From positions 806,001 through 870,000 of the forward strand of contig JAWQEG010000506.1 of assembly GCA_033782935.1 (NCBI GenBank): 64,000 nt of DNA, written 5' to 3'. This stretch comes from Petrolisthes cinctipes (taxonomy: Eukaryota > Arthropoda > Malacostraca > Decapoda > Porcellanidae). The notes below the pieces were generated by a model. It did no database searches and was not told the DNA's origin. It saw only the letters and a program-made list of their open reading frames with translations. This document shows positions 49,795 through 62,432 of the stretch, piece by piece; position 1 is the first letter of the stretch; every line of letters starts with the position of its first letter. Both the position numbers and the translations under genes were made by a program.

Positions 49795-51390
49795 ATGCTA
49801 AAAATCGATATTTTAGGTGCCCAAAGTCGATATGTGCAAGCATATTCTGTACCCGTTTATATCTCACATTCAGGTTCAAAACACCCGAAAATTCGATATT
49901 TTTGGGACCCAGAAGCAATCTGTACATGCCTACTTCTTGCTAGAATGTTTTCAAGATACAGACCCAAAACATGCTCAAAATCGATATTTTAGGTGCAAAA
50001 AGTCAATATGTGCATGCATCTTCAGTACACGTTTACATCTCAAATTCAGGTTAAAAACACCCGAAAATCCGATATTTTTGGGTCCCAGAAGCGATCTGTA
50101 CATGCCTACTTCTTGCTAGAATGTTTTCAAGATACAGACCCAAAACATGCTCAAAATCGATATTTTAGGTGCTAAAAGTCGATATGTGCATGCATCTTCA
50201 GTACACGTTTACATCTCAAATTCAGGTTAAAAACACCCGAAATTTCGATATTTTTGGGTCCCAGAAGTAATCTGTACTTCTTGCTAGAATGTTTTCAAGA
50301 TACAGACCCAAAACATGCTCAAAATCGATATTTTTGGTGCAAAAAGTCGATATGTGCATGCATCTTCAGTACACGTTTACATCTCAAATTCAGGTTAAAA
50401 ACACCCGAAAATCCGATATTTTTGGGTCCCAGAAGCGATCTGTACATGCCTACTCCATGTTAGAGTATTTTCAAATTACAGGACCAAAACATGCTCAAAA
50501 TCGATATTTTGGGTGCCCAAAGTAAAAATGTGCATGCATCTTCTGTACCCGTTTATATCTTAAATTCAGGCTCAAAACACCCGAAAATTCGATATTTTTG
50601 GGTCCCAGAAGCGATCTGTACATGCCTACTAAGTGCTAGAATATTTTCAAAATATAGGCCCAAAACATGCTAAAAATCGATATTTTAGGTGCCCAAAGTC
50701 GATATGTGCAAGCATATTCTGTACCCGTTTATATCTCACATTCAGGTTCAAAACACCCGAAAATTCGACATTTTTGGGTCCCAGAAGCAATCTGTACATG
50801 CCTACTTCTTGCTAGAATGTTTTCAAGATACAGACCCAAAACATGCTCAAAATCGATATTTTAGGTGCAAAAAGTCAATATGTGCATGCATCTTCAGTAC
50901 ACATTTACATCTCAAATTCAGGTTAAAAACACCCGAAAATCCGATATTTTTGGGTCCCAGAAGCGATCTGTACATGCCTACTTCTTGCTAGAATGTTTTC
51001 AAGATACAGACCCAAAACATGCTCAAAATCGATATTTTAGGTGCTAAAAGTCGATATGTGCATGCATCTTCAGTACACGTTTACATCTCAAATTCAGTTT
51101 AAAAACACCCGAAATTTCGATATTTTTGGGTCCCAGAAGTAATCTGTACTTCTTGCTAGAATGTTTTCAAGATACAGACCCAAAACATGCTCAAAATCGA
51201 TATTTTTGGTGCAAAAAGTCGATATGTGCATGCATCTTCAGTACACGTTTACATCTCAAATTCAGGTTAAAAACACCCGAAAATCCGATATTTTTGGGTC
51301 CCAGAAGCGATCTGTACATGCCTACTCCATGTTAGAGTATTTTCAAATTACAGGACCAAAACATGCTCAAAATCGATATTTTGGGTGACC
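49795..51390. repeat. Tandem 872-bp (5-mer) higher-order repeat
   Basis: Two adjacent five-monomer units are offset by 872 bp (49795 with 50667, 49993 with 50865, 50254 with 51126, 50289 with 51161, 50491 with 51363). The unit is 8 bp short of 5 x 176 because both copies share an 8-bp deletion that turns tgtacatgcctacttcttg into tgtacttcttg (near 50277 and 51148). Confidence 0.9.
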
Positions 51391-52595
51391 AAAGTCGATA
51401 TGTGCATGCTTCTTCTGTACCCGTTTATATCTCTAATTCAGGCTCAAAACACCCGAAAATTCGATATTTTTGGGTCACAGGTGCTTTCTGTACATGCCTA
51501 CTCCTTGCTACAATGTTTTCAAGATTCAGACCCAAAACAAGCTAAAAAAATCGATATTTTAGGTGCCCAAAGTCAAAATGTGTATGCATCTTATGTACAC
51601 GTTTATATCTCATATTCATGCTCAAAACCCCCGAAAATTCGATATTTTGAGGTCCCAAAAGCGATATGTACATGCCTACTCCGTGTTAAAGTATTTTGAA
51701 AATACAGGCTCAAAACATGCTGAAAATCGATATTTTAGGTGCCCAATGTCAATATGTGTATGCATCTTCTGTACCCGTTTATATCTTAAATTCAGGCTCA
51801 AAACACTCGAAAATTCAATATTTTGGGGTCCCAGAAGCTATCTGTACATGCCTACTCAGTGCTAAATTATTTTCAAGATATAGGCGCAAAATATGCTAAA
51901 AATCGATATTTTAGGCGCCCAAAGTCGATATGTGCATGCCTATTCTGTAACCGTTTATATCTCAAATTCAGGCACAAAACACCCGAAAATTCGATATTTT
52001 TGGGTCCCAGAAGCGATCTGTACATGCCTACTCCTTGCTAGAATGTTTTCATGATACACAACCAAACATGCTGAAAATCGATATTTTAGGTGCCCAAAGT
52101 TAAAATGTGTATGCATCTTCCGTACCCGTTTATATCTTAAATTCAGGCTCAAAACACCCGAAAACTCAATATTTTTGGGTCCCAGAAGCGATCTGTACAT
52201 GCCTACTAAGAGCTACAATATTTTCAAGATATAGGCCCAAAACATGCTAAAAATCGATATTTTAGGTGCCCAAAGTCGATATGTGCATGCATATCCTGTA
52301 CCCGTTTATATCTCAAATTCAGGCTCAAAACACCCTAAAATTCGATATTTTTGGGTCCCAGAAGCGTTCTGTACATGCCTACTCCTTGCTAGAATGTTTT
52401 CAAGATTCAGACACAAAACAAGCTAAAAATCGATATTTTAGGGGCAAAAAGTAAAAATGTGTATGCATCTTCTGTACACGTTTATATCTCATATTTATGC
52501 TCAAAACACCGGAAAATTCGATATTTTGGGGTCCCAGAAGCGATATGTACATGCCTACACCGTGTTAAAGTATTTTCAAAATACAGGCTCAAAAT

Positions 52596-54990
52596 ATGCT
52601 AAAAATCGATATTTTAGGTGACCAAAGTCGATATGTGCATGCTTCTTCTGTAACCGTTTATATCACAAATTCAGGCTCAAAACACCCGAAAATTCGATAT
52701 TTTTGGGTCACAGAAGCGTTCTGTACATGCCTACTCCTTGCTAGAATGTTTTCAAGATTCAGACCCAAAAAAAGCTAAAAGTCGATATTTTAGGTGCCCA
52801 AAGTCAAAATGTGTATGCATCTTATGTACACGTTTATATCTCATATTCATGCTCAAAACAACCGAAAATTCGATATTTTGGTGTCCCAAAAGCGATATGT
52901 ACATGCCTACTCTGTGTTAAAGTATTTTCAAAATACAGGCTCAAAACATGCTGAAAATCGATATTTTAGGTGCCCAATGTCAATATGTGTATGCATCTTC
53001 TGTACCCGTTTATATCCAAAATTCAGGCTCAAAACACCCGAAAATTCAATATTTTGGGGTCCCAGAAGCTATCTGTACATGCCTACTCAGTGCTAAATTA
53101 TTTTCAAGATATAGGCGCAAAATATGCTAAAAATCGATATTTTAGGTGCCCAAAGTCGATATGTGCATAAATCATCTGTAACCGTTTATATTTCAAATTA
53201 AGACTCAAAACACCTGGAAATTCGATATTTTGGGGTCCCATAAGCGATCTGTACATGCCTACTCCGTTTTAGAGTATTTTCAAAATACAGGATCAAAACA
53301 TGTTGAAAATCGAAATTTTAGGTGCCCAAAGTCAAAATGTGTATGCATCTTCTGTACCCGTTTATATCTAAAATTCAGGATCAAAACACCCGAAAATTCG
53401 ATATTTTTGGGTCCCAGAAGCGATCTGTACATGCCTACTAAGTGCTAGTATATTTTCAAAATATAGACCCAAAACATGCTCAAAATCGATATTTTAGGCG
53501 CCCAAAGTCGATATGTGCATGCTTCTTCTGTACCCGTTTATATCTCTAATTCAGGCTCAAAACACCCGAAAATTCGATATTTTTTTGTCACAGAAGCGTT
53601 CTGTACATGCCTACTCCTTGCTAGAATGTTTTCAAGATTCAGACCCAAAAAAAGCTAAAAATCGATATTTTAGGTGCCCAAAGTCAAAATGTGTATGCAT
53701 CTTATGTACACGTTTATATCTCATATTCATGCTCAAAAAAACCGAAAATTCGATATTTTGGTCTCCCAAAAGCGATATGTACATGCCTACTCCGTGTTAA
53801 AGTATTTTCAAAATACAGGCTCAAAACATGCTGAAAATCGATATTTTAGGTGCCCAATGTCAATATGTGTATGCATCTTCTGTACCCGTTTATATCCAAA
53901 ATTCAGGCTCAAAACACCCGAATATTCAATATTTTGGGGTCCCAGAAGCTATCTGTACATGCCTACTCAGTGCTAAATTATTTTCAAGATATAGGCGCAA
54001 AATATGCTAAAAATCGATATTTTAGGTGACCAAAGTCGATATGTGCATAAATCATCTGTAACCGTTTATATTTCAAATTCAGACTCAAAACACCTGGAAA
54101 TTCGATATTTTTGGGTCCCAGAAGCGATCTGTACATGCCTACTAAGTGCTAGAATATTTTCAAAATATAGGCCCAAAACATGCCAAAAAATCGATATTTT
54201 AGGTGCCCAAAGTCGATATGTGCATGCATATTCTGTAACCGTTTATATCTCACATTCAGGTTCAAAACGCCAAAAAATTCGATATTTTTGTGTCCCAGAA
54301 GCAATCTGTACATGCCTACTTCTTGCTAGAATGTTTTCTAGATACAGACCCAAAACATGCTCAAAATCGATATTTTAGGTGCCCAAAGTCGATATGTGCA
54401 TGCTTCTTCTGTACCCGTTTATATCTCAAATTCAGGCTCAAAACACCCGAAAATTCGATATTTTTGGGTCACAGAAGCGTTCTGTACATGCCTACTCCTT
54501 GCTAGAATGTTTTCAAGATTCAGACCCAAAAAAAGCTAAAAATCGATATTTTAGGTGCCCAAAGTCAAAATGTGTATGCATCTTATGTACACGTTTATAT
54601 CTCATATTCATGCTCAAAAAAACCGAAAATTCGATATTTTGGTCTCCCAAAAGCGATGTGTACATGCCTACTCCGTGTTAAAGTATTTTCAAAATACAGG
54701 CTCAAAACATGCTGAAAATCGATATTTTAGGTGCCCAATGTCAATATGTGTATGCATCTTCTGTACCCGTTTATATCCAAAATTCAGGCTCAAAACACCC
54801 GAATATTCAATATTTTGGGGTCCCAGAAGCTATCTGTACATGCCTACTCAGTGCTAAATTATTTTCAAGATATAGGCGCAAAATATGCTAAAAATCGATA
54901 TTTTAGGTGACCAAAGTCGATATGTGCATAAATCATCTGTAACCGTTTATATTTCAAATTCAGACTCAAAACACCTGGAAATTCGATATT
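52596..54990. repeat. Tandem 880-bp (5-mer) higher-order repeat
   Basis: Five-monomer units start near 52596, 53476 and 54357, with spacings of 880 and 881 bp. Inner landmarks agree: 52794, 53674 and 54555, and 52948, 53828 and 54709. The second and third copies share variants absent from the first, such as caaaaaaaccgaaaattcg and gaatattcaatattttgggg, so they are the younger pair. Related monomers occur at about 36967-39400. Confidence 0.88.
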
Positions 54991-55940
54991 TTGGGGTCCC
55001 ATAAGCGATCTGTACATGCCTACTCCGTTTTAGAGTATTTTCAAAATACAGGATCAAAACATGTTGAAAATCGAAATTTTAGGTGCCCAAAGTCAAAATG
55101 TGTATGCATCTTCTGTACCCGTTTATATCTTAAATTCAGGATCAAAACACCCGAAAATTCGATATTTTTGGGTCCCAGAAGCGATCTCTACATGCCTACT
55201 AAGTGCTAGAATATTTTCAAAATATAGGCCCAAAACATGCTAAAAATCGATATTTTAGGAGCCCAAAGTCGATATGTGCATGCATATTCTGTACCCGTTT
55301 ATATCTCAAATTCAGGCACAAAACACAACCGAAAATTCGATATTTTTGGGTCCCAGAAGCGATCTGTACATGCCTACTCCTTGCTAGAATGTTTTCAAGA
55401 TACAGAACCAAACATGCTGCAAATCGATATTTTAGGTGCCCAAAGTTAAAATGTGTATGCATCTTCTGTACCCGTTTATATCTTAAATTCAGGCTCAAAA
55501 CACCCGAAAACTCAATATTTTTGGGTCCCAGAAGCGATCTGTACATGCCTACTAAGTGCTACAATATTTTCAAGATATAGGCCCAAAACATGCAAAAAAT
55601 CGATATTTAAGGTGCCCAAAGTCGATATGTGTATGCATATTCTGTACCCGTTTATATCTCAAATTCAGGCTCAAAACACCCGAAAATTCGATATTTTGGG
55701 GTCCCAGAAGCGATCTGTACATGCCTACTTCGTGTTAGAGTATTTTTAAAATACAGACTCAAAACATGTTGAAAATCGAGATTTTAGGTGCCCAAAGTCA
55801 AAATGTGTATGCATCTTCTGTACCCGTTTATATCTTAAATTCAGGCTCAAAACACCCGAAAATTCGATATGTTTGGGTCCCAGAAGCGATCTGTACATGC
55901 CTACTCCGTGTTAAAGTATTTTGAAAATACAGGCTCAAAA

Positions 55941-58045
55941 CATGCTGAAAATCGATATTTTAGGTGCCCAATGTCAATATGTGTATGCATCTTCTGTACC
56001 CGTTTATATCCAAAATTCAGGCTCAAAACACCCGAAAATTCAATATTTTTGGGTCCCAGAAGCGATCCGTACATGCCTACTCCGTGTTAGAGTATTTTCA
56101 AAATACAGGCTCAAAACATGCTGAAAATCGATATTTTAGGTGCCCAATGTCAATATGTGTATGCATCTTCTGTACCCGTTTATATCCAAAATTCAGGCTC
56201 AAAACACCCGAATATTCAATATTTTGGGGTCCCAGAAGCGTTCTGTACATGCCTACTCCTTGCTAGAATGTTTTCAAGATTCAGACCCAAAACAAGGTAT
56301 AAATCGATATTTTAGTGGCAAAAAGTCAAAATGTGTATGCATCTTCTGTACACGTTTATATCTCATATTCATGCTCAAAACACCCGAAAATTCGATATTT
56401 TGGAGTCCCATAAGCGATATGTACATGCCTACTCCGTGTTAAAGTATTTTCAAAATTCAGGCTCAAAATATGCTAAAAATCGATATTTTAGGTGCCCAAA
56501 GTCGATATGTGCATGAATCTTCTGTAACCGTTTATATTTCAAATTCAGACTCAAAACACCCGAAAATTCGATATTTTTGGGTCCCATAAGCGATCTGTAC
56601 ATGCCTACTCCGTGTTAGAGTATTTTTAAAATACAGGCTCAAAACATGTTGAAGATCGAAATTTTAGGTGCCCAAAGTCAAAATGTGTATGCATCTTCTG
56701 TACCCGTTTATATCTTAAATTCAGGCTCAAAACACCCGAAAATTCGATATTCTTGGGTCCCAGAAGAGATCTGTACATGCCTACTAAGTGCTAGAATATT
56801 TTCAAAATATAGGCCCAAAACATGCTAAAAATCGATATTTTAGGCGCCCAAAGTCGATATGTGCATGCATCTTCTGTACCCATTTATATCTCAAATTCAG
56901 GCTCAAAACACCCGAAAATTCGATATTTTTGGGTCCCAGAAGCGATCTGTACATGCCTACTAAGTGCTAGATTATTTTCAAAACATAGGCCCAAAATATG
57001 CTAAAAATCGATATTTTAGGTGCCCAAAGTCGATATGTGCATGAATCTTCTGTAATCGTTTATATCTCACATTCTGGTTCAAAACACCCGAAAATTCGAT
57101 ATTTTGGGGTCCCATAAGCAATCTGTACATGCCTACTCCGTGTTAGAGTATTTTTAAAATACAGGCTCAAAACATGTTGAAAATCGAAATTTTAGGTGCC
57201 CAAAGTCAAAATGTGTATGCATCTTTTGTACCCGTTTATATCTTAAATTCAGGCTCAAAAACACCCGAAAATTCGATATTTTTGGGTCCCAGAAGCGATC
57301 TGTACATGCCTACTAAGTGCTAGAATATTTTCAAAATATAGGCCCAAAACATGCTAAAAATCGATATTTTAGGCGCCCAAAGTCGATATGTGCATGCATC
57401 TTCAGTACATGTTTACATATCAAATTCAGGTTAAAAACACCCGAAAATCCGATATTTTTGGGTCCGAGAAGCGATCTGTACATCCCTACTCCATGTTAGA
57501 GTATTTTCAAAATACAGGACCAAAACATGCTCAAAATCGATATTTTGGGTGCCCAAAGTCGATATGTGCATGCATCTTCAGTACACGTTTACATCTCAAA
57601 TTCAGGTTAAAAACACCCGAAATTTCGATATTTTTGGGTCCCAGAAGTAATCTGTACTTCTTGCTAGAATGTTTTCAAGATACAGACCCAAAACATGCTC
57701 AAAATCGATATTTTTGGTGCCCAAAGTCGATATGTGCATGCATCTTCAGTACACGTTTACATCTCAAATTCAGGTTAAAAACACCCGAAAATCCGATATT
57801 TTTGGGTCCCAGAAGCGATCTGTACATGCCTACTCCATGTTAGAGTATTTTCAAATTACAGGACCAAAACATGCTCAAAATCGATATTTTGGGTGCCCAA
57901 AGTAAAAATGTGCATGCATCTTCTGTACCCGTTTATATCTTAAATTCAGGCTCAAAACACCCGAAAATTTGATATTTTTGGGTCCCAGAAGCGATCTGTA
58001 CATGCCTACTAAGTGCTAGAATATTTTCAAAATATAGGCCCAAAA
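55941..58045. repeat. 2105-bp (12-mer) higher-order unit, copy 1
   Basis: This is the first of two adjacent copies that looked identical in every stretch I compared. They share private variants such as caaggtataaatcgatattt, cccgaaaatttgatattttt and the 8-bp deletion near 57656. The breakpoint lies within aaaacatgct, a word present in every monomer, consistent with unequal crossing over between paralogous monomers. Confidence 0.92.
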
Positions 58046-60150
58046 CATGCTGAAAATCGATATTTTAGGTGCCCAATGTCAATATGTGTATGCATCTTCT
58101 GTACCCGTTTATATCCAAAATTCAGGCTCAAAACACCCGAAAATTCAATATTTTTGGGTCCCAGAAGCGATCCGTACATGCCTACTCCGTGTTAGAGTAT
58201 TTTCAAAATACAGGCTCAAAACATGCTGAAAATCGATATTTTAGGTGCCCAATGTCAATATGTGTATGCATCTTCTGTACCCGTTTATATCCAAAATTCA
58301 GGCTCAAAACACCCGAATATTCAATATTTTGGGGTCCCAGAAGCGTTCTGTACATGCCTACTCCTTGCTAGAATGTTTTCAAGATTCAGACCCAAAACAA
58401 GGTATAAATCGATATTTTAGTGGCAAAAAGTCAAAATGTGTATGCATCTTCTGTACACGTTTATATCTCATATTCATGCTCAAAACACCCGAAAATTCGA
58501 TATTTTGGAGTCCCATAAGCGATATGTACATGCCTACTCCGTGTTAAAGTATTTTCAAAATTCAGGCTCAAAATATGCTAAAAATCGATATTTTAGGTGC
58601 CCAAAGTCGATATGTGCATGAATCTTCTGTAACCGTTTATATTTCAAATTCAGACTCAAAACACCCGAAAATTCGATATTTTTGGGTCCCATAAGCGATC
58701 TGTACATGCCTACTCCGTGTTAGAGTATTTTTAAAATACAGGCTCAAAACATGTTGAAGATCGAAATTTTAGGTGCCCAAAGTCAAAATGTGTATGCATC
58801 TTCTGTACCCGTTTATATCTTAAATTCAGGCTCAAAACACCCGAAAATTCGATATTCTTGGGTCCCAGAAGAGATCTGTACATGCCTACTAAGTGCTAGA
58901 ATATTTTCAAAATATAGGCCCAAAACATGCTAAAAATCGATATTTTAGGCGCCCAAAGTCGATATGTGCATGCATCTTCTGTACCCATTTATATCTCAAA
59001 TTCAGGCTCAAAACACCCGAAAATTCGATATTTTTGGGTCCCAGAAGCGATCTGTACATGCCTACTAAGTGCTAGATTATTTTCAAAACATAGGCCCAAA
59101 ATATGCTAAAAATCGATATTTTAGGTGCCCAAAGTCGATATGTGCATGAATCTTCTGTAATCGTTTATATCTCACATTCTGGTTCAAAACACCCGAAAAT
59201 TCGATATTTTGGGGTCCCATAAGCAATCTGTACATGCCTACTCCGTGTTAGAGTATTTTTAAAATACAGGCTCAAAACATGTTGAAAATCGAAATTTTAG
59301 GTGCCCAAAGTCAAAATGTGTATGCATCTTTTGTACCCGTTTATATCTTAAATTCAGGCTCAAAAACACCCGAAAATTCGATATTTTTGGGTCCCAGAAG
59401 CGATCTGTACATGCCTACTAAGTGCTAGAATATTTTCAAAATATAGGCCCAAAACATGCTAAAAATCGATATTTTAGGCGCCCAAAGTCGATATGTGCAT
59501 GCATCTTCAGTACATGTTTACATATCAAATTCAGGTTAAAAACACCCGAAAATCCGATATTTTTGGGTCCGAGAAGCGATCTGTACATCCCTACTCCATG
59601 TTAGAGTATTTTCAAAATACAGGACCAAAACATGCTCAAAATCGATATTTTGGGTGCCCAAAGTCGATATGTGCATGCATCTTCAGTACACGTTTACATC
59701 TCAAATTCAGGTTAAAAACACCCGAAATTTCGATATTTTTGGGTCCCAGAAGTAATCTGTACTTCTTGCTAGAATGTTTTCAAGATACAGACCCAAAACA
59801 TGCTCAAAATCGATATTTTTGGTGCCCAAAGTCGATATGTGCATGCATCTTCAGTACACGTTTACATCTCAAATTCAGGTTAAAAACACCCGAAAATCCG
59901 ATATTTTTGGGTCCCAGAAGCGATCTGTACATGCCTACTCCATGTTAGAGTATTTTCAAATTACAGGACCAAAACATGCTCAAAATCGATATTTTGGGTG
60001 CCCAAAGTAAAAATGTGCATGCATCTTCTGTACCCGTTTATATCTTAAATTCAGGCTCAAAACACCCGAAAATTTGATATTTTTGGGTCCCAGAAGCGAT
60101 CTGTACATGCCTACTAAGTGCTAGAATATTTTCAAAATATAGGCCCAAAA
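58046..60150. repeat. 2105-bp (12-mer) higher-order unit, copy 2
   Basis: This is the tandem copy of 55941-58045. Landmarks are 56118 with 58223, 56646 with 58751, 57317 with 59422, and 57669 with 59774. Its last monomer continues into an older block that resembles 48881 onward. Confidence 0.92.
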
Positions 60151-62430
60151 CATGCTAAAAATCGATATTTTAGGTGCCCAAAGTCGATATGTGCAAGCAT
60201 ATTCTGTACCCGTTTATATCTCACATTTAGGTTCAAAACATCCGAAAATTCGACATTTTTGGGTCCCAGAAGCAATCTGTACATGCCTACTTCTTGCTAG
60301 AATGTTTTCAAGATACAGACCCAAAACATGCTCAAAATCGATATTTTAGGTGCTAAAAGTCGATATGTGCATGCATCTTCAGTACACGTTTACATCTTAA
60401 ATTCAGGTTAAAAACACCCGAAAATTCGATATTTTTGGGTCCCAGAAGCAATCTGTACATGCCTACTTCTTGCTAGAATGTTTTCAATATACAGACCCAA
60501 AACATGCTCAAAATCGATATTTTAGGTGCAAAAAGTCGATATGTGCATGCATCTTCAGTACACGTTTACATCTCAAATTAAGGTTAAAAACACCCGAAAA
60601 TCCGATATTTTTGGGTCCCAGAAGCGATCTGTACATGCCTACTCCATGTTAGAGTATTTTCAAATTACAGGACCAAAACATGCTCAAAATCGATATTTTG
60701 GGTGCCCAAAGTCGATATGTGCATGCATCTTCTGTACCCGTTTATATCTCAAATTTAGGCTCAAATCACCCGAAAATTCGATATTTTTGGGTCCCAGAAG
60801 CTATCTGTACATGCCTACTTCTTGCTAGAATGTTTTCAAGATACAGACCAAAAACATGCTGAAAATCGATATTTTAGGTGCCCAAAGTTAAAATGTGCAT
60901 GCATCTTCTGTACCCGTTTATATCTTAAATTCAGGCTCAAAACACCCTAAAATTCGATATTTTTGGGTCCCAGAAGCGATCTGTACATGCCTACTAAGTG
61001 CTAGAATATTTTCAAAATATAGGCAAAAAGCATGCTAAAAATCGATATTTTAGGTGCCCAAAGTCGATATGTGCAAGCATATTCTGTACCCGTTTATATC
61101 TCACTTTCAGGTTCAAAACACCCGAAAATTCGATATTTTTGGGACCCAGAAGCAATCTGTACATGCCTACTTCTTGCTAGAATGTTTTCAAGATACAGAC
61201 CCAAAACATGCTCAAAATCGATATTTTAGGTGCAAAAAGTCAATATGTGCATGCATCTTCAGTACACGTTTACATCTCAAATTCAGGTTAAAAACACCCG
61301 AAAATCCGATATTTTTGGGTCCCAGAAGCGATCTGTACATGCCTATTTCTTGTTAGAATGTTTTCAAGATACAGACCCAAAACATGCTCAAAATCGATAT
61401 TTTAGGTGCTAAAAGTCGATATGTGCATGCATCTTCAGTACACGTTTACATCTCAAATTCAGGTTAAAAACACCCGAAATTTCGATATTTTTGGGTCCCA
61501 GAAGTAATCTGTACTTCTTGCTAGAATGTTTTCAAGATACAGACCCAAAACATGCTCAAAATCGATATTTTTGGTGCAAAAAGTCGATATGTGCATGCAT
61601 CTTCAGTACACGTTTACATCTCAAATTCAGGTTAAAAACACCCGAAAATCCGATATTTTTGGGTCCCAGAAGCGATCTGTACATGCCTACTCCATGTTAG
61701 AGTATTTTCAAATTACAGGACCAAAACATGCTCAAAATCGATATTTTGGGTGCCCAAAGTCGATATGTGCATGCTTCTTCTGTACCCGTTTATATCTCTA
61801 ATTCAGGCTCAAAACACCCGAAAATTCGATATTTTTGGGTCACAGGTGCGTTCTGTACATGCCTACTCCTTGCTAGAATGTTTTCAAGATTCAGACCCAA
61901 AACAAGCTAAAAAAATCGATATTTTAGGTGCCCAAAGTCAAAATGTGTATGCATCTTATGTACACGTTTATATCTCATATTCATGCTCAAAACGCCCGAA
62001 AATTCAATATTTTGGGGTCCCAGAAGCTATCTGTACATGCCTACTCAGTGTTAAATTATTTTCAAGATATAGGCGCAAAATATGCTAAAAATCGATATTT
62101 TAGGCGCCCAAAGTCGATATGTGCATGCCTATTCTGTAACCGTTTATATCTCAAATTCAGGCACAAAACACCCGAAAATTCGATATTTTTGGGTCCCAGA
62201 AGCGATCTGTACATGCCTACTCCTTGCTAGAATGTTTTCAAGATACACAACCAAACATGCTGAAAATCGATATTTTAGGTGCCTAAAGTTAAAATGTGTA
62301 TGCATCTTCCGTACCCGTTTATATCTTAAATTCAGGCTCAAAACACCCGAAAACTCAATATTTTTGGGTCCCAGAAGCGATCTGTACATGCCTACTAAGA
62401 GCTACAATATTTTCAAGATATAGGCCCAAA
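60118..62430. repeat. Satellite block homologous to 48.9-52.3 kb
   Basis: Monomers at 60118-61757 match 48881-50520 at a constant offset of 11237 bp (60470 with 49233, 61054 with 49817, 61526 with 50289). Monomers from 61526 on also match 51161 onward at 10365 bp, because the source is itself a 5-mer tandem. This block separates copy 2 from the third partial copy of the 2105-bp unit. Confidence 0.83.
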
Positions 62431-62432
62431 AC

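Noticed and set aside
49000..51400. CRISPR-like regular repeats
   Set aside because: The repeats are contiguous 176-bp monomers without unique spacers, in a eukaryotic satellite.
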